Shown: one piece after another, positions 1 to 8,194 of the stretch | Layout of the letters: each line of letters opens with the position of its first letter | Numbering within the stretch: the first letter of the stretch is position 1 | DNA from: an uncultured Lentisphaeria bacterium | GTDB taxonomy: Bacteria; Verrucomicrobiota; Lentisphaeria; Victivallales; UBA1829 | Assembly (NCBI GenBank): GCA_905197955.1 | Contig: CAJKAR010000012.1 | Coordinates: 1 to 64,000, forward strand | Direction: 5' to 3' | Length of the DNA: 64,000 bases | Notes under the pieces: generated by a model | Seen by the model: the letters and a program-made list of their open reading frames with translations, nothing else | What the model was told of the DNA's origin: nothing | Databases searched by the model: none | Program-made: the position numbers and the translations under genes

Positions 1-2
1 GC

Positions 3-58
3 GCGAGGGGAGAAGAACCGCTTTTCAAAGCGGTTTGCTCCTCTCGCATTTTTTTCTT
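3..58 (+). terminator. Rho-independent terminator reading rightward
   Basis: A long stem pairs bases 3-12 with 37-47 (one G-T wobble) around an inner AACCGCTT/AAGCGGTT stem, followed by a T-rich run at 50-60. It would end a plus-strand gene lying left of the window. Confidence 0.75.
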
Positions 59-71
59 TTCCCATAAAAAG

Positions 72-105
72 AAAACGGACGCCCGACTTAATGAGCGTCC
101 GTTTT
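72..105 (-). terminator. Terminator of the sialate O-acetylesterase gene
   Basis: A perfect 11-bp stem (AAAACGGACGC at 72-82 with GCGTCCGTTTT at 95-105) lies just past the stop codon of the minus-strand esterase. Read leftward it is followed by TTTTCTTTTT. It could also work rightward because T residues follow on that side too. Confidence 0.8.
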
Positions 106-122
106 TTGAATGTCAGAAACAA

Positions 123-2219
123 TTACTTATAAACGGGCTTGTCCGTTCTGAAGGGACTGGCCGCGAATCCATCTTTGTTGCAGAGATTGACATCGCCGCG
201 ATACTGGACCCAAGCATAGCGGACATTTTTCGGCTCCTTCACTTTCGGAGAGGAAACGACGATGGTGTCTCCATCGATGACCGCCTCGGCCCAGACATAT
301 TTTCCATCTTTGCCCGCGATGGCGAAAGCGCCAGGTTTCTTTCCATCCTTGGTTGCGAGTCCCTTGCCGACGTTCGAGAAGAAGAGACGGATCTTGTCAC
401 CTTCAATCTTCATCGACTTGAAGAGGGGCCCCTGAGAAACCTTTCCGCTGTGATAGGCAATGCGTTCGGCTTCTTTTGCCAGCCGATAACCGACTGTCTG
501 TTTATCGGCCGGGTGAATATCGGAATGATCTCCGATATCCATGGCGACCGCCATTCCCGTATAAGGCAGATTGAGCATTTCCGCCTGAATTTCACGGGTC
601 AGTGCATAGGGTACGCGATCCAGAGGCGCTTTTTTCGTCCAGTAGTTATCCGCGAGCCGTTTGCTCGGAGTATGGGATTCGAATCCAGCAAGCTGCACCA
701 GAATAAAGGGCATTTCCGGATTGTTCCACTGTTTTCTCCAGTCATTGATGAGAATCTTGTGGAGCGGATAGTAATCGGAGCTTCCGGCGTTCGAGCAGCC
801 CTGATACCAGATGGCGCCGCGAATCGGATACTTTGTCCACGGAGCGACCATGCTGTTGAAGAGGGTCGAAGGATAGCTCGGAGAGTTGATTCCGCCCGAG
901 AGCATCGCAGGAGTCGAGGGCCGGGAACCGAGTTTCTTCATGTTCGCCGCGAATTCCAGTTTGAATTTCCAGTCTTTGGCGATCGAGATGCGTTTTGCCT
1001 TGCCCTGTTTCAGCGTGACATACATTGTGTTTGCGCTGCCCATGAGTCCGCCGTTGCTGAAATGATCCGCAACCCGGATGGCAATCACATTCTTTCCGGC
1101 TTTGACCAGTTTGCCCGGAACGGTGTAACGGCGATTCAGAGCCCAGTATCCTTCCTTCTCCGCACCGGTTTCGCCGACTTTTACACCGTTGAAGAACGTT
1201 TCATCGCAGTCATCGACCGCGCCGAGGTTCAGAACAAGATCCTTCCCCGCCCAGTCCGCCGGGAGATTGACCGCGCGCCGGAACCAGCCGATTCCGTCAA
1301 CTTCCACCGGAATTCCGCCGGGGAGAACGGCATTTTCCCATTTGCTGTCATCAAAAGAGGGATTCTTCCATTCCTTTGCTCTGGCGCTTGCCGCAGGATC
1401 GGTGTTGTAGAAGGCTTTGAGCCAGTTGTTGAATTTGACCAGATACTCCGCCTGAGCTTTCTTGAGTTTCTGTTCCTGCTCTTTGGAAGGCTTTCTTGCG
1501 GCTTTCACAAGATTTGCTTCGTTGCGGTTGGCTGCAACATAAGCAGCCTCGGAAATCCAGGGTTCAATCCGGGTTCCACCCCAGGAAGCGTGAATCAGTC
1601 CGATCGGCACATTGAGATCCTTGTTGAGCTGACGGCCGAAGAAGTAACCCGCCGCAGAGAAGTCCTTGACCGTTTCGGGGGTACAGGCGGTCCAGCTTCC
1701 CTTGATCTCCTTCTGGATATAGCCGGGAGATTTGCTGCGCGGAACGTTGAAAAGACGGATATTCGGATGATTGGCGTTTTTCACTTCCTGTTCGGCGTTT
1801 TTCACTCGCCAGAACTTTCCGCCCATGACAGGCATCTGCATATTGGACTGTCCGCTGCAGATCCAGACTTCTCCGATGAGGATATCATCAAATACCATCG
1901 GCTTTCCGTCTTTTCCGACAATTTCAAGCACATACGGTCCACCCGCTTCCATTGCCGGGAAGACGGCTTCCCATTCACCGTTCTTGTCCGCTTCCGCGTA
2001 GACGCTCTTTCCTGCGAGCGTTGCTTTCACGACTTTTCCCGGCTCCGCTGTTCCGGAGATTGTGATGGGTTTTTCCCGCTGCAGGACCATGTGGGATCCG
2101 AAGACCTTATGAACCGTGAAGTCTGCCGCCATTTTTTCCGGCGGGACCGATGAGCAGCACGCAGACATGGCAAGAGCCATTGCGGCTGCGGCGAAGATCG
2201 CCGTAATTCTTTTTTTCAT
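123..2219 (-). CDS. Secreted sialate O-acetylesterase family lipoprotein
   Basis: A 698-residue protein of the sialate O-acetylesterase (SGNH-like) family, whose members remove O-acetyl esters from sialic acid or other acetylated sugars. The N-terminus is a lipoprotein signal ending at Cys21 (L-A-M-S-A-C), so it is probably anchored in the outer membrane or exported. The nucleophile block G-Q-S-N-M is at residues 123-127 (Ser125), and D567-I-H569 fits the catalytic Asp/His pair. A galactose-binding-like insert with a W-x-x-A-x-L-P pattern lies at roughly 285-420. An AAGGAAG ribosome binding site precedes the ATG. It has its own candidate promoter and terminator but follows the pseudopilin and glycoside hydrolase on the same strand, which suggests one glycan locus. 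The exact substrate is unknown. Confidence 0.9.
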   Translation of the reverse strand: MKKRITAIFAAAAMALAMSACCSSVPPEKMAADFTVHKVFGSHMVLQREKPITISGTAEPGKVVKATLAGKSVYAEADKNGEWEAVFPAMEAGGPYVLEIVGKDGKPMVFDDILIGEVWICSGQSNMQMPVMGGKFWRVKNAEQEVKNANHPNIRLFNVPRSKSPGYIQKEIKGSWTACTPETVKDFSAAGYFFGRQLNKDLNVPIGLIHASWGGTRIEPWISEAAYVAANRNEANLVKAARKPSKEQEQKLKKAQAEYLVKFNNWLKAFYNTDPAASARAKEWKNPSFDDSKWENAVLPGGIPVEVDGIGWFRRAVNLPADWAGKDLVLNLGAVDDCDETFFNGVKVGETGAEKEGYWALNRRYTVPGKLVKAGKNVIAIRVADHFSNGGLMGSANTMYVTLKQGKAKRISIAKDWKFKLEFAANMKKLGSRPSTPAMLSGGINSPSYPSTLFNSMVAPWTKYPIRGAIWYQGCSNAGSSDYYPLHKILINDWRKQWNNPEMPFILVQLAGFESHTPSKRLADNYWTKKAPLDRVPYALTREIQAEMLNLPYTGMAVAMDIGDHSDIHPADKQTVGYRLAKEAERIAYHSGKVSQGPLFKSMKIEGDKIRLFFSNVGKGLATKDGKKPGAFAIAGKDGKYVWAEAVIDGDTIVVSSPKVKEPKNVRYAWVQYRGDVNLCNKDGFAASPFRTDKPVYK

Positions 2220-2230
2220 GCTTCTTCCTT

Positions 2231-2243
2231 TGTTGATAATGTG
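2231..2243 (-). promoter_or_regulatory. 13-bp motif shared by two glycan-locus leaders (copy 1)
   Basis: TGTTGATAATGTG (plus-strand reading) begins 12 bases upstream of the esterase start. The identical 13-mer occurs at 6426-6438 upstream of the glycoside hydrolase start. Its role is not known; a regulator site or mRNA element is possible. Confidence 0.4.
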
Positions 2244-2273
2244 AAAAACTGTTGGTAGAACTGATCAAAAAAT

Positions 2274-2302
2274 AGTGTAGCACCGAAAATCCATTTTACC
2301 AA
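2274..2302 (-). promoter_or_regulatory. Candidate promoter of the esterase gene
   Basis: Read on the minus strand, TTGGTA (2302-2297), a 17-base spacer and TACACT (2279-2274) with an upstream TGC form a sigma-70-like promoter. A nested hairpin (CCATT/AATGG inside GCACCG/CGGTGC, 2280-2315) overlaps it. The remainder of the 2220-2438 gap holds a second inverted repeat (CCGGGAA/TTCCCGG, 2350-2376) without a clear T-run. Confidence 0.4.
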
Positions 2303-2438
2303 TGGTCCGCGGTGCTTTTCGAAAAAAAATCAGTTTTTGCGATCCTTTGCCGGGAAGATCCTCTTTTGTTTCCCGGATTAATTTCCCGATGGATGGGATC
2401 AGGATCCGGAAAGAAAGTGGATTCTTCGGACGGATGAT

Positions 2439-3176
2439 TCATTCATCCTGAATCGTATCCAGCTTGTAAGCTCCGGTTTCAAACTGTTTGTTCCAGTGCT
2501 TCCGGGAGGTGGTGTGCCCATCGAGAAAGAGGATATTTGCGTAGAGCTGATGAACCGCTCCGACCCGCTCCCCGTAATCGATGTAGACGATGCTGCCAAG
2601 CGAGGATGCGGCACGTCCGCAGACCGGCGCCGCCATAACCGCGATTTCCGGATTCCGGTCCGCGATCAGATAGGTCGAAGAACTCCTTTTGATCGACGAG
2701 ATGCGTGGCGGCGGAAGATTGTTCACCATTTCGAACATGGGACGGAACATGCAGTAGCTGCGCGGCGGCAGGAATCGGCGGACATTGGCCGAAGGATCTT
2801 CCAGAACCGCATTGTCCTCCGGGCAGTGAAACGGTTTCCAGGAGGGGCCGAACGCTTCACGGAAGGTCGATTCCGACACTTGCAGAGCTCCATTCATAAA
2901 CCGTGTCCCATAGGAGAAATCCCAGTGATAGAGCGATTGTGCCCATCCCATTCCCGAAGCATTGTTGTTCATCGGCGGAGCGACGAAGTCGTCGTAGGAA
3001 CCCGCGTACTGTGCCGCCGCCATTCCGAGCTGTTTCAGATTGGAGGTGCAGTTGATTTTTCTTGCCGCTGATCTTGCGGAACTCAGCGCAGGGAGCAGAA
3101 GCGCCGCGAGGATCGCGATGATCGCAATGACGATGAGGAGTTCCAGCAGTGTGAAATTTCGCAGTTTCACGTTCAT
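2439..3176 (-). CDS. H-X9-DG pseudopilin-like protein (prepilin-type N-terminus)
   Basis: A 245-residue protein with a type IV prepilin/pseudopilin N-terminus: a short basic leader, the processing site before F-T-L-L-E-L (Glu at mature position 5) and one hydrophobic helix to about residue 33. Near the C-terminus is H-x9-D-G (His, nine residues, Asp-Gly), the signature of the large PVC/planctomycete H-X9-DG prepilin family. Prepilin peptidase processing is expected. It starts 22 bases after the glycoside hydrolase stop behind a strong AAGGAAGGAA site, so the two are probably co-transcribed. The function of this family is not established; substrate binding or help in enzyme export through type II secretion is inference from the recurring context. 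Confidence 0.88.
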   Translation of the reverse strand: MNVKLRNFTLLELLIVIAIIAILAALLLPALSSARSAARKINCTSNLKQLGMAAAQYAGSYDDFVAPPMNNNASGMGWAQSLYHWDFSYGTRFMNGALQVSESTFREAFGPSWKPFHCPEDNAVLEDPSANVRRFLPPRSYCMFRPMFEMVNNLPPPRISSIKRSSSTYLIADRNPEIAVMAAPVCGRAASSLGSIVYIDYGERVGAVHQLYANILFLDGHTTSRKHWNKQFETGAYKLDTIQDE

Positions 3177-3198
3177 GAGCGTTTCCTTCCTTTCCAGC

Positions 3199-6100
3199 TT
3201 ATTTTGGATTCAGAATCAGGGATTGTTTCAGGACTTCCGCAGGAACGGGCGCTTCGAGAAAGAGCACAAGACCGTCATACCGGACGGGGAGGGGGATCGG
3301 ATTCCCGTAAAGATCCGCTCCGGAGACGTTCGGAAGAGTACACCCGATCCTGCGTCCGCGGATGTCATTTTTTCCGGAGAGAACCGCAACGGAACTTTTT
3401 CCGTCGGAGAACACATACGCGCCGAATCCGGGTTCCAGAATCCGGGTCCCCGAATAGGTTTTATCTTCCAGGCGCGAAGTCAGAGCCGAGTGTCCCGCCA
3501 GCATCGGTCCCGGATACCCGTCCGCGTTGACCATGACCCGCAGACGCGCACGTTCTGCAAAGTTGCGGTTCCCGTGCATCGAATAGACAAAAATCCGTTT
3601 CACCCCGATTGCCAGTAGCGAAAGATGCAGTCGCGCATTGCGGTCGGTCAGCCAGTGATAATCCTCTTTTGCCTCCCATGGAATCGTGTGTTTCAGCAGT
3701 CCGATGTATCGGCATTCACTGCTGCCGGCGCTTTCCGGCGAACCCTGTCCTTCTGTCATATAGATCGGCTTGGAGATTTTTCCGCCCTCCTTCTGAGCAA
3801 TATAACCGAATGCGCTCTGCCAGGCCTCCCGGGCGTAGTCGTCGTTTGGATAACCGAGAAGGCGTCCTGCATAGAAGTGATAATCAAGGACGTCGCACTT
3901 TTTCATGCCTCCCGCGTTGTAGACCCGCTCCGACCACTGGTTCGGATCGAATCCGCGCGTGTTGAATCCGCAGATGATCGCTTTCGGATTGACTTTCTTG
4001 ACCACATCGTATGCCGCCGCACTCAGAGCAGCATACTGTTCCGGGGCATCGGGAGCGCTCCAGTATTTCGACGGATGCTTTTTTCCGGTCTTGTCGAATC
4101 CGAAGGCGAAAAAGGGCGGATACCACGGTTCGTTCCAGATGAACCATTCGTCAATGATGCCGCGATAGCGTCCCGCGACCGTTTCCGCGTAGCGGGCGAA
4201 ATCCTCTGCGCGGCGAGGCGCAAAATACTGCTTGAAATATCCGGAATTGCAGCGGATTACCGGATCAAAATAACTTGCCCACTCCGGAGCTGTTCCGAGT
4301 TCTCCGAGAAGCCGCAGACCGATATTCCGATAGGCTTTGATCTCCTTGTCCCGGAAATTCCATTTTCCTTTCTTTTCTTCCAGAAACGCCCAGCCGATCA
4401 GGGAGAGTCCCGCATCGTGCAGACGCGCCCAGTTCGCTCCGGATGCCTTTGCCGCCAGCAGAGATTCCTTCTGCGGCACCACATGCACGCCGAATGCGGA
4501 ATCGGGGGCGTCCTTGCCCCAGTAGCGCGGACGGACAATCCGGGTGGCGACCATCTCATTGACCGGGGAAACTGCTTTTCCGTTCCGGAACAACTGCACT
4601 TCCACGCGGAATTGTCCATAGGGCCTCTTCGGGAAGCGGTCATATCGAATGGTTCCGCTCCGTTTTTTCTCCGATACGGGAAGAACGGGCAGTTGGACGC
4701 TTTCTCCGTAAAGATTGGTGACGGATGCATGAAGTTCCGATCCCGGCAAAAGAGGTCCGGTGATCAAATAGCGCACCTCCGCCTTCTCATCGGGGAAATG
4801 GATCCGGGCTTCCGATGCGCTGGATTCCGGGAACGCCAGAGAAATTTCATTCGGCATCATCGGGCGATATCCCTTTTCCGATTCGGGAGCCACACGGAAG
4901 GCGTCGACCCAGATCGTTCCGCTTCCCCGGAGATGAAGTACAAACGCAGGAGCGTCTTCCGGCGGATCAAACGGCACTTCGACCCGTTTCCAGTCGGTGG
5001 ACGGACGGAAGGTGATTCGTTTCAAAGGGTTCCAGTTTCTCTTTTCCGTAATGACTTCCGCGATGAACTCTCCGCTTCCCCGTACTGCAAACGAGGCGCA
5101 GTGGCGGATCTTCGGATTGCCCACATTGAACGGTTCGGTGTAAAGACCGATGTTTTTTCCTTGTTCGGATTTTATTTGCAGAGCCGTTTCTCCGGAAGGA
5201 CCCCGGACCTTGTCATCCGGTTCAATACGTCCGGAAATGTCGATGTTGTTCCAAGTGTTCATCGACTCCTGGGACCAGCCGCTCTGAAGTCCGAGCGGCA
5301 GACGGCTGTTGCGGAGAAAGTTGGGCAGAGTTGCTTCGGGACGTTTCGAGACAAGATCGCCATCGGAGAGCTCTTCCAGCCGGAGAGTCGCAAGATCCAG
5401 TTCTCCCGTTCCGCGAATGGTCAGAAACAGTCCGGCATTTTCCGGAATCTCCTTTCCGACTCCGAACGTCAGAGTTTGCGTTTTCCAGCCGGAATCGCCA
5501 TTGGCGCTGGCATAGGCGAGCTGTTTGTATGGCGAGGAGATCTGTCGGAGAGCGAAACCAAGCGGTTCCCCGGTTCGGTTATCCGCAGAGAAGGTCAGAC
5601 GGTAATAGCGGTTCGGCTCCAGCCTTGGCAGAGACGCCTGAAACTGCGGTCCGGCTCCTTTGACATGAAAACGCAGAAATTTCCGATTCCCGTCCTTTCC
5701 GACGGATGCAGTGACCTGCGAGCGGATGAAATGAGTGAAATCCTCTTTCCAGCCGTCCGGAAGGACTCCTCGGAAAGACCCTTTGCCGGATTTGTTCGAT
5801 TCCTTTGCCGCACTGGAGAAATCACTTGACAGAAGAGTCTTGTTTTCCTGATCTGTTTCTTCGAGACGGATGCTTCGGACATCGAACTCTCCGTTTCCTC
5901 GCAGAGAGAGGAACAGCACGATGGTGGGATCGGGCTCCTGATCGAACTGAAAGGTTTTCGAGTATGTTTTCCACTGTTCGGAGCTGGGAACGGGCATTGT
6001 GAGCCAGACTTTGTAGGGTTTGCCGGCACGGAGCAGAACCGACGCCATTCCATCGCTCCGGTTTCTCATGACGGCGGTAAGCCGGTAGCGGCAGTTCTTT

Positions 6101-6402
6101 TTGAGTTTCGGCAGTTCTGTGAAATATTGAGTTCCTTTGCCCGAGACGGAAAACTTGAGATAATCGCCATTTGCATCTTTGACGATTTTTGTTGTTGTAT
6201 CGGATTTCTGCCAGGAGCATCCGTTTTCGTGCCACTTTTCCGGAAGGAATCCATGGAAGGTTCCGAATCCTTTTGCGCGATAGTCGAATGTTCTGATTTT
6301 TCCGTTTCCGGTGAAATCCGTTTCGGAAAGCACCGTTCCGCTGAATACGGAAACGGAAAACAGAAAGGTACTTGCCAGTAGATGAAAAAGAGTTTTTTTC
6401 AT
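3199..6402 (-). CDS. Large secreted clan-A-like glycoside hydrolase with three N-terminal CBM-like repeats
   Basis: A 1067-residue protein; the start at 6402 places a signal peptide (K-K-T-L-F-H-L-L-A...) at the N-terminus, with an in-frame alternative ATG at 6411. Residues about 22-185, 186-346 and 360-507 are three related beta-sandwich, carbohydrate-binding-like repeats; the first two share the pattern F-x-G-x-L-P-(D/E)-x-W and an R-G-N/T-G-E-F/L-D ending. The catalytic (beta/alpha)8 domain at about 630-960 resembles GH39/clan A, with W-N757-E758-P (acid/base) and Y-M-T-E884 (nucleophile). It is probably a beta-glycosidase; the sugar cannot be told. It heads a unit with the downstream pseudopilin gene and faces a divergent AraC regulator. 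Confidence 0.82.
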   Translation of the reverse strand: MKKTLFHLLASTFLFSVSVFSGTVLSETDFTGNGKIRTFDYRAKGFGTFHGFLPEKWHENGCSWQKSDTTTKIVKDANGDYLKFSVSGKGTQYFTELPKLKKNCRYRLTAVMRNRSDGMASVLLRAGKPYKVWLTMPVPSSEQWKTYSKTFQFDQEPDPTIVLFLSLRGNGEFDVRSIRLEETDQENKTLLSSDFSSAAKESNKSGKGSFRGVLPDGWKEDFTHFIRSQVTASVGKDGNRKFLRFHVKGAGPQFQASLPRLEPNRYYRLTFSADNRTGEPLGFALRQISSPYKQLAYASANGDSGWKTQTLTFGVGKEIPENAGLFLTIRGTGELDLATLRLEELSDGDLVSKRPEATLPNFLRNSRLPLGLQSGWSQESMNTWNNIDISGRIEPDDKVRGPSGETALQIKSEQGKNIGLYTEPFNVGNPKIRHCASFAVRGSGEFIAEVITEKRNWNPLKRITFRPSTDWKRVEVPFDPPEDAPAFVLHLRGSGTIWVDAFRVAPESEKGYRPMMPNEISLAFPESSASEARIHFPDEKAEVRYLITGPLLPGSELHASVTNLYGESVQLPVLPVSEKKRSGTIRYDRFPKRPYGQFRVEVQLFRNGKAVSPVNEMVATRIVRPRYWGKDAPDSAFGVHVVPQKESLLAAKASGANWARLHDAGLSLIGWAFLEEKKGKWNFRDKEIKAYRNIGLRLLGELGTAPEWASYFDPVIRCNSGYFKQYFAPRRAEDFARYAETVAGRYRGIIDEWFIWNEPWYPPFFAFGFDKTGKKHPSKYWSAPDAPEQYAALSAAAYDVVKKVNPKAIICGFNTRGFDPNQWSERVYNAGGMKKCDVLDYHFYAGRLLGYPNDDYAREAWQSAFGYIAQKEGGKISKPIYMTEGQGSPESAGSSECRYIGLLKHTIPWEAKEDYHWLTDRNARLHLSLLAIGVKRIFVYSMHGNRNFAERARLRVMVNADGYPGPMLAGHSALTSRLEDKTYSGTRILEPGFGAYVFSDGKSSVAVLSGKNDIRGRRIGCTLPNVSGADLYGNPIPLPVRYDGLVLFLEAPVPAEVLKQSLILNPK

Positions 6403-6425
6403 TTGCTCCATTCTTTCCGTTAAAT

Positions 6426-6438
6426 TGTTGATAATGTG
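6426..6438 (-). promoter_or_regulatory. 13-bp motif shared by two glycan-locus leaders (copy 2)
   Basis: Second copy of TGTTGATAATGTG (plus-strand reading), 24 bases upstream of the hydrolase start codon. Identity with the copy at 2231-2243 suggests that the two genes share a regulatory input. Confidence 0.4.
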
Positions 6439-6463
6439 TTTCCTTGATCTCCACTTTAATTCC

Positions 6464-6475
6464 CTGTCGCGACAG
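6464..6475. promoter_or_regulatory. Perfect 12-bp palindrome in the divergent hydrolase/AraC gap
   Basis: CTGTCGCGACAG is a perfect palindrome in the 249-base gap between the divergent hydrolase and AraC genes. It is flanked by TCCCTG and CAGGGA, which could pair instead. A regulator operator is plausible but unproven. Confidence 0.35.
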
Positions 6476-6561
6476 CAGGGATCAGCATTGCGGCTCAAGC
6501 TCTGCTCATTTTCTCCGGACCGGTCAGGTCCGAAGGGGAAAGAGTTGATTTTCTTTTTATT

Positions 6562-6570
6562 ATTATAGCA
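6562..6570 (-). promoter_or_regulatory. Extended -10 promoter for the glycoside hydrolase unit
   Basis: On the minus strand TGC-TATAAT (6570-6562) is a perfect extended -10 element with no good -35. It would give a leader of about 150 bases that contains the palindrome and the shared 13-mer. Confidence 0.45.
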
Positions 6571-6578
6571 CAAAATAT

Positions 6579-6607
6579 TTGAAAAATAGTTTTGTTTGTT
6601 CTATATT
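6579..6607 (+). promoter_or_regulatory. Promoter of the AraC-family gene
   Basis: TTGAAA (6579-6584), a 17-base spacer and TATATT (6602-6607) form a good sigma-70-type promoter. It overlaps the divergent hydrolase promoter back to back, as is usual for AraC-controlled units. Confidence 0.55.
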
Positions 6608-6651
6608 TCATTTCGAAAAAGATTAAAAATATTTGCTGGATTCTCATTGCA

Positions 6652-7560
6652 ATGAAATCGTTGACCGATCTTTCCATTTTCCGCCGTTCTCCTCTCCGGT
6701 TTCAGATGAACAAAGAGGGGTGTTCCTATTTTGCCTGCGGCTCGCACGAGTGGCAGCATACCACCTTTCTGCCGCAGCAGCCCGAGGATGCCCTTTTCTG
6801 GTGTGCCTCCATCTGGGAGTCGAAAATGAAAAGCGGATGTCACATGCGCCGGATCCATTCCAATTTTCTGGCGCTGGAACATATTCAGAAAGGGTCTCTT
6901 TACGTGCGTCAGGATGATGTGATGTTTCTGGCGGAGAAAGATGACTTTTTCCTTCTTCGTCCGGGCGGTGATCTCGAATTCATGACCGGTCCGGAGGGCT
7001 TCTGCGTCAAGGATTCCCTGATTCTCTCCGGGAATCTCCTTGATGATCTCCTGAAACAGACCGGACTGGACTGTAAAAATTATCTTCCAAATGTGAATGT
7101 CAAGAAGTTTGATATTCTGCTTCAATCGTTCAAATCACTGGCACGGGAGTTCCATGGAGGGATTCTTCAGGAACTGGAGCACAGGGCATACGATCTGATT
7201 CTGCTGCTCAAGGAACCTCCATCTTCGAGGAAGATGCCGGAAAAGCTGGTGGAACTTCTGGCTTTTATGGAAGCAAATCCGGAGTATCCTTTTTCGCTGA
7301 GGGAACTGGCTCGGCGTTATGGTTGTTCCGTATCGCATCTGATGCGGCTTTTTCATCAGCACTGCCGGTCCACGCCGTACAGGATGCTGACCGAGATGCG
7401 GATGCGGCGCGCTGCCGCTCTGCTGATGCAGACGGAACTTTCGATAAAGGAGATCGCCGTCAAAGTGGGATATGAAAATCCCCTGAACTTTTCCACGGAG
7501 TTCCGGAAGCACCACAACGTTTCACCGCGTCTTTTCCGGTCGGGAGCGGCCGCTCTCTGA
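6652..7560 (+). CDS. AraC-family transcriptional regulator
   Basis: A 302-residue regulator. The C-terminal 100 residues contain two helix-turn-helix units with the AraC hallmarks L-A-R-R-Y-G-C-S-V-S-H-L-M-R-L-F and the second-helix pattern I-K-E-I-A-V-K-V-G-Y-E-N. The N-terminal half is a cupin-like effector domain (H-M-R-R-I-H then L-R-P-G-G). ATG 6652 was chosen because it follows the promoter; an upstream in-frame codon at 6592 would lie inside the promoter, and an internal ATG at 6706 is possible. It is divergent from the glycoside hydrolase unit, so it is probably its sugar-responsive activator. Confidence 0.88.
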   Translation: MKSLTDLSIFRRSPLRFQMNKEGCSYFACGSHEWQHTTFLPQQPEDALFWCASIWESKMKSGCHMRRIHSNFLALEHIQKGSLYVRQDDVMFLAEKDDFFLLRPGGDLEFMTGPEGFCVKDSLILSGNLLDDLLKQTGLDCKNYLPNVNVKKFDILLQSFKSLAREFHGGILQELEHRAYDLILLLKEPPSSRKMPEKLVELLAFMEANPEYPFSLRELARRYGCSVSHLMRLFHQHCRSTPYRMLTEMRMRRAAALLMQTELSIKEIAVKVGYENPLNFSTEFRKHHNVSPRLFRSGAAAL

Positions 7561-7698
7561 TCCGGGGATTCTCAAGCACCGCTTTCGCGGGAGGATTGTC
7601 AAGTCTAAAATTTTCCCGTTTCCCGGATTTTTCCTCATGATCCGGCTTCTTTTTTCCACAGGAATGAGATTTTTATCAAATAAAAGCGGCATTTAAAT

Positions 7699-7727
7699 TT
7701 GTTTTGCACCGGAATGTATTGTATATT
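7699..7727 (+). promoter_or_regulatory. Candidate promoter of the TRL-like lipoprotein gene
   Basis: TTGTTT (7699-7704), a 17-base spacer and TATATT (7722-7727) lie 56 bases before the ATG. The 7561-7698 stretch holds nothing else recognised. Confidence 0.45.
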
Positions 7728-7782
7728 GCCGGAAGAGAAAACAGATTTCCATGGAATCAGACAAATAAAAAAGGAGCTGCTG

Positions 7783-8106
7783 ATGAAACTCGGATTGAAA
7801 GCTGTGATTGCCGCTGTGTCGGTAACGTCATTGGTCGTTCTCACCGGATGTGCCACATCATTTCCGCTGGGATTGGTCTACACAAGCACCAACCAGCCTG
7901 TAACGGTCGGAACCGGCGATATGAAATTCTCCAAGAAGGGCGAGGCCAAGTGCCAGAGCATTCTGGGACTCTTTGCCAGTGGAGATGCTTCCATCAATGC
8001 CGCATGTGCGGAAGCCAAAATCACCAAGGTCGCCTGGGTCAATCAGGAGATCGTGAACATTCTCGGAATCTACGGATCTTACAAGACCGTTGTGTTCGGA
8101 GAATAA
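7783..8106 (+). CDS. TRL-like family lipoprotein
   Basis: A 107-residue predicted lipoprotein: the signal peptide ends in V-L-T-G-C with Cys23 as the lipid site. The body matches the TRL-like family pattern: P-x-G-L-V-Y-T, a G-x-G-D-M-K-F-S-K-K-G-E-A-K-C-Q-S turn, G-L-F-A-S-G-D-A-S-I, A-C-A-E-A-K-I-T-K-V, and a final G-x-Y-x-x-Y-K-T-V-V-F-G. The function of TRL proteins is unknown. The start is fixed by AAGGAG at 7771-7776. It has its own promoter and a strong terminator, so it is monocistronic. Confidence 0.8.
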   Translation: MKLGLKAVIAAVSVTSLVVLTGCATSFPLGLVYTSTNQPVTVGTGDMKFSKKGEAKCQSILGLFASGDASINAACAEAKITKVAWVNQEIVNILGIYGSYKTVVFGE

Positions 8107-8130
8107 GAGGTTCGGTTTTTTCAAAAATCG

Positions 8131-8171
8131 GCGGATTTCCGGAACGGTTCGGAAATCCGCTTTTCTGTTTT
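8131..8171 (+). terminator. Terminator of the TRL-like gene
   Basis: A perfect 11-bp stem (GCGGATTTCCG 8131-8141 with CGGAAATCCGC 8150-8160) is followed by TTTTCTGTTTTT. Confidence 0.9.
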
Positions 8172-8194
8172 TATACAGGAAAGGGGTGCTGAAT

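Noticed and set aside
450..2153. Long plus-strand ORF (567 codons) opposite the esterase
   Set aside because: Antisense shadow of a well-supported gene; composition is Arg/Phe/His-rich with no recognisable domain and no ribosome binding site.
3625..5829. Long plus-strand ORF opposite the large glycoside hydrolase
   Set aside because: Shadow ORF created by codon bias of the real minus-strand gene; no signal peptide or motif.
6592..6651. Upstream start for the AraC gene at 6592
   Set aside because: It would lie inside the -10 element of the predicted promoter; ATG 6652 is preferred.
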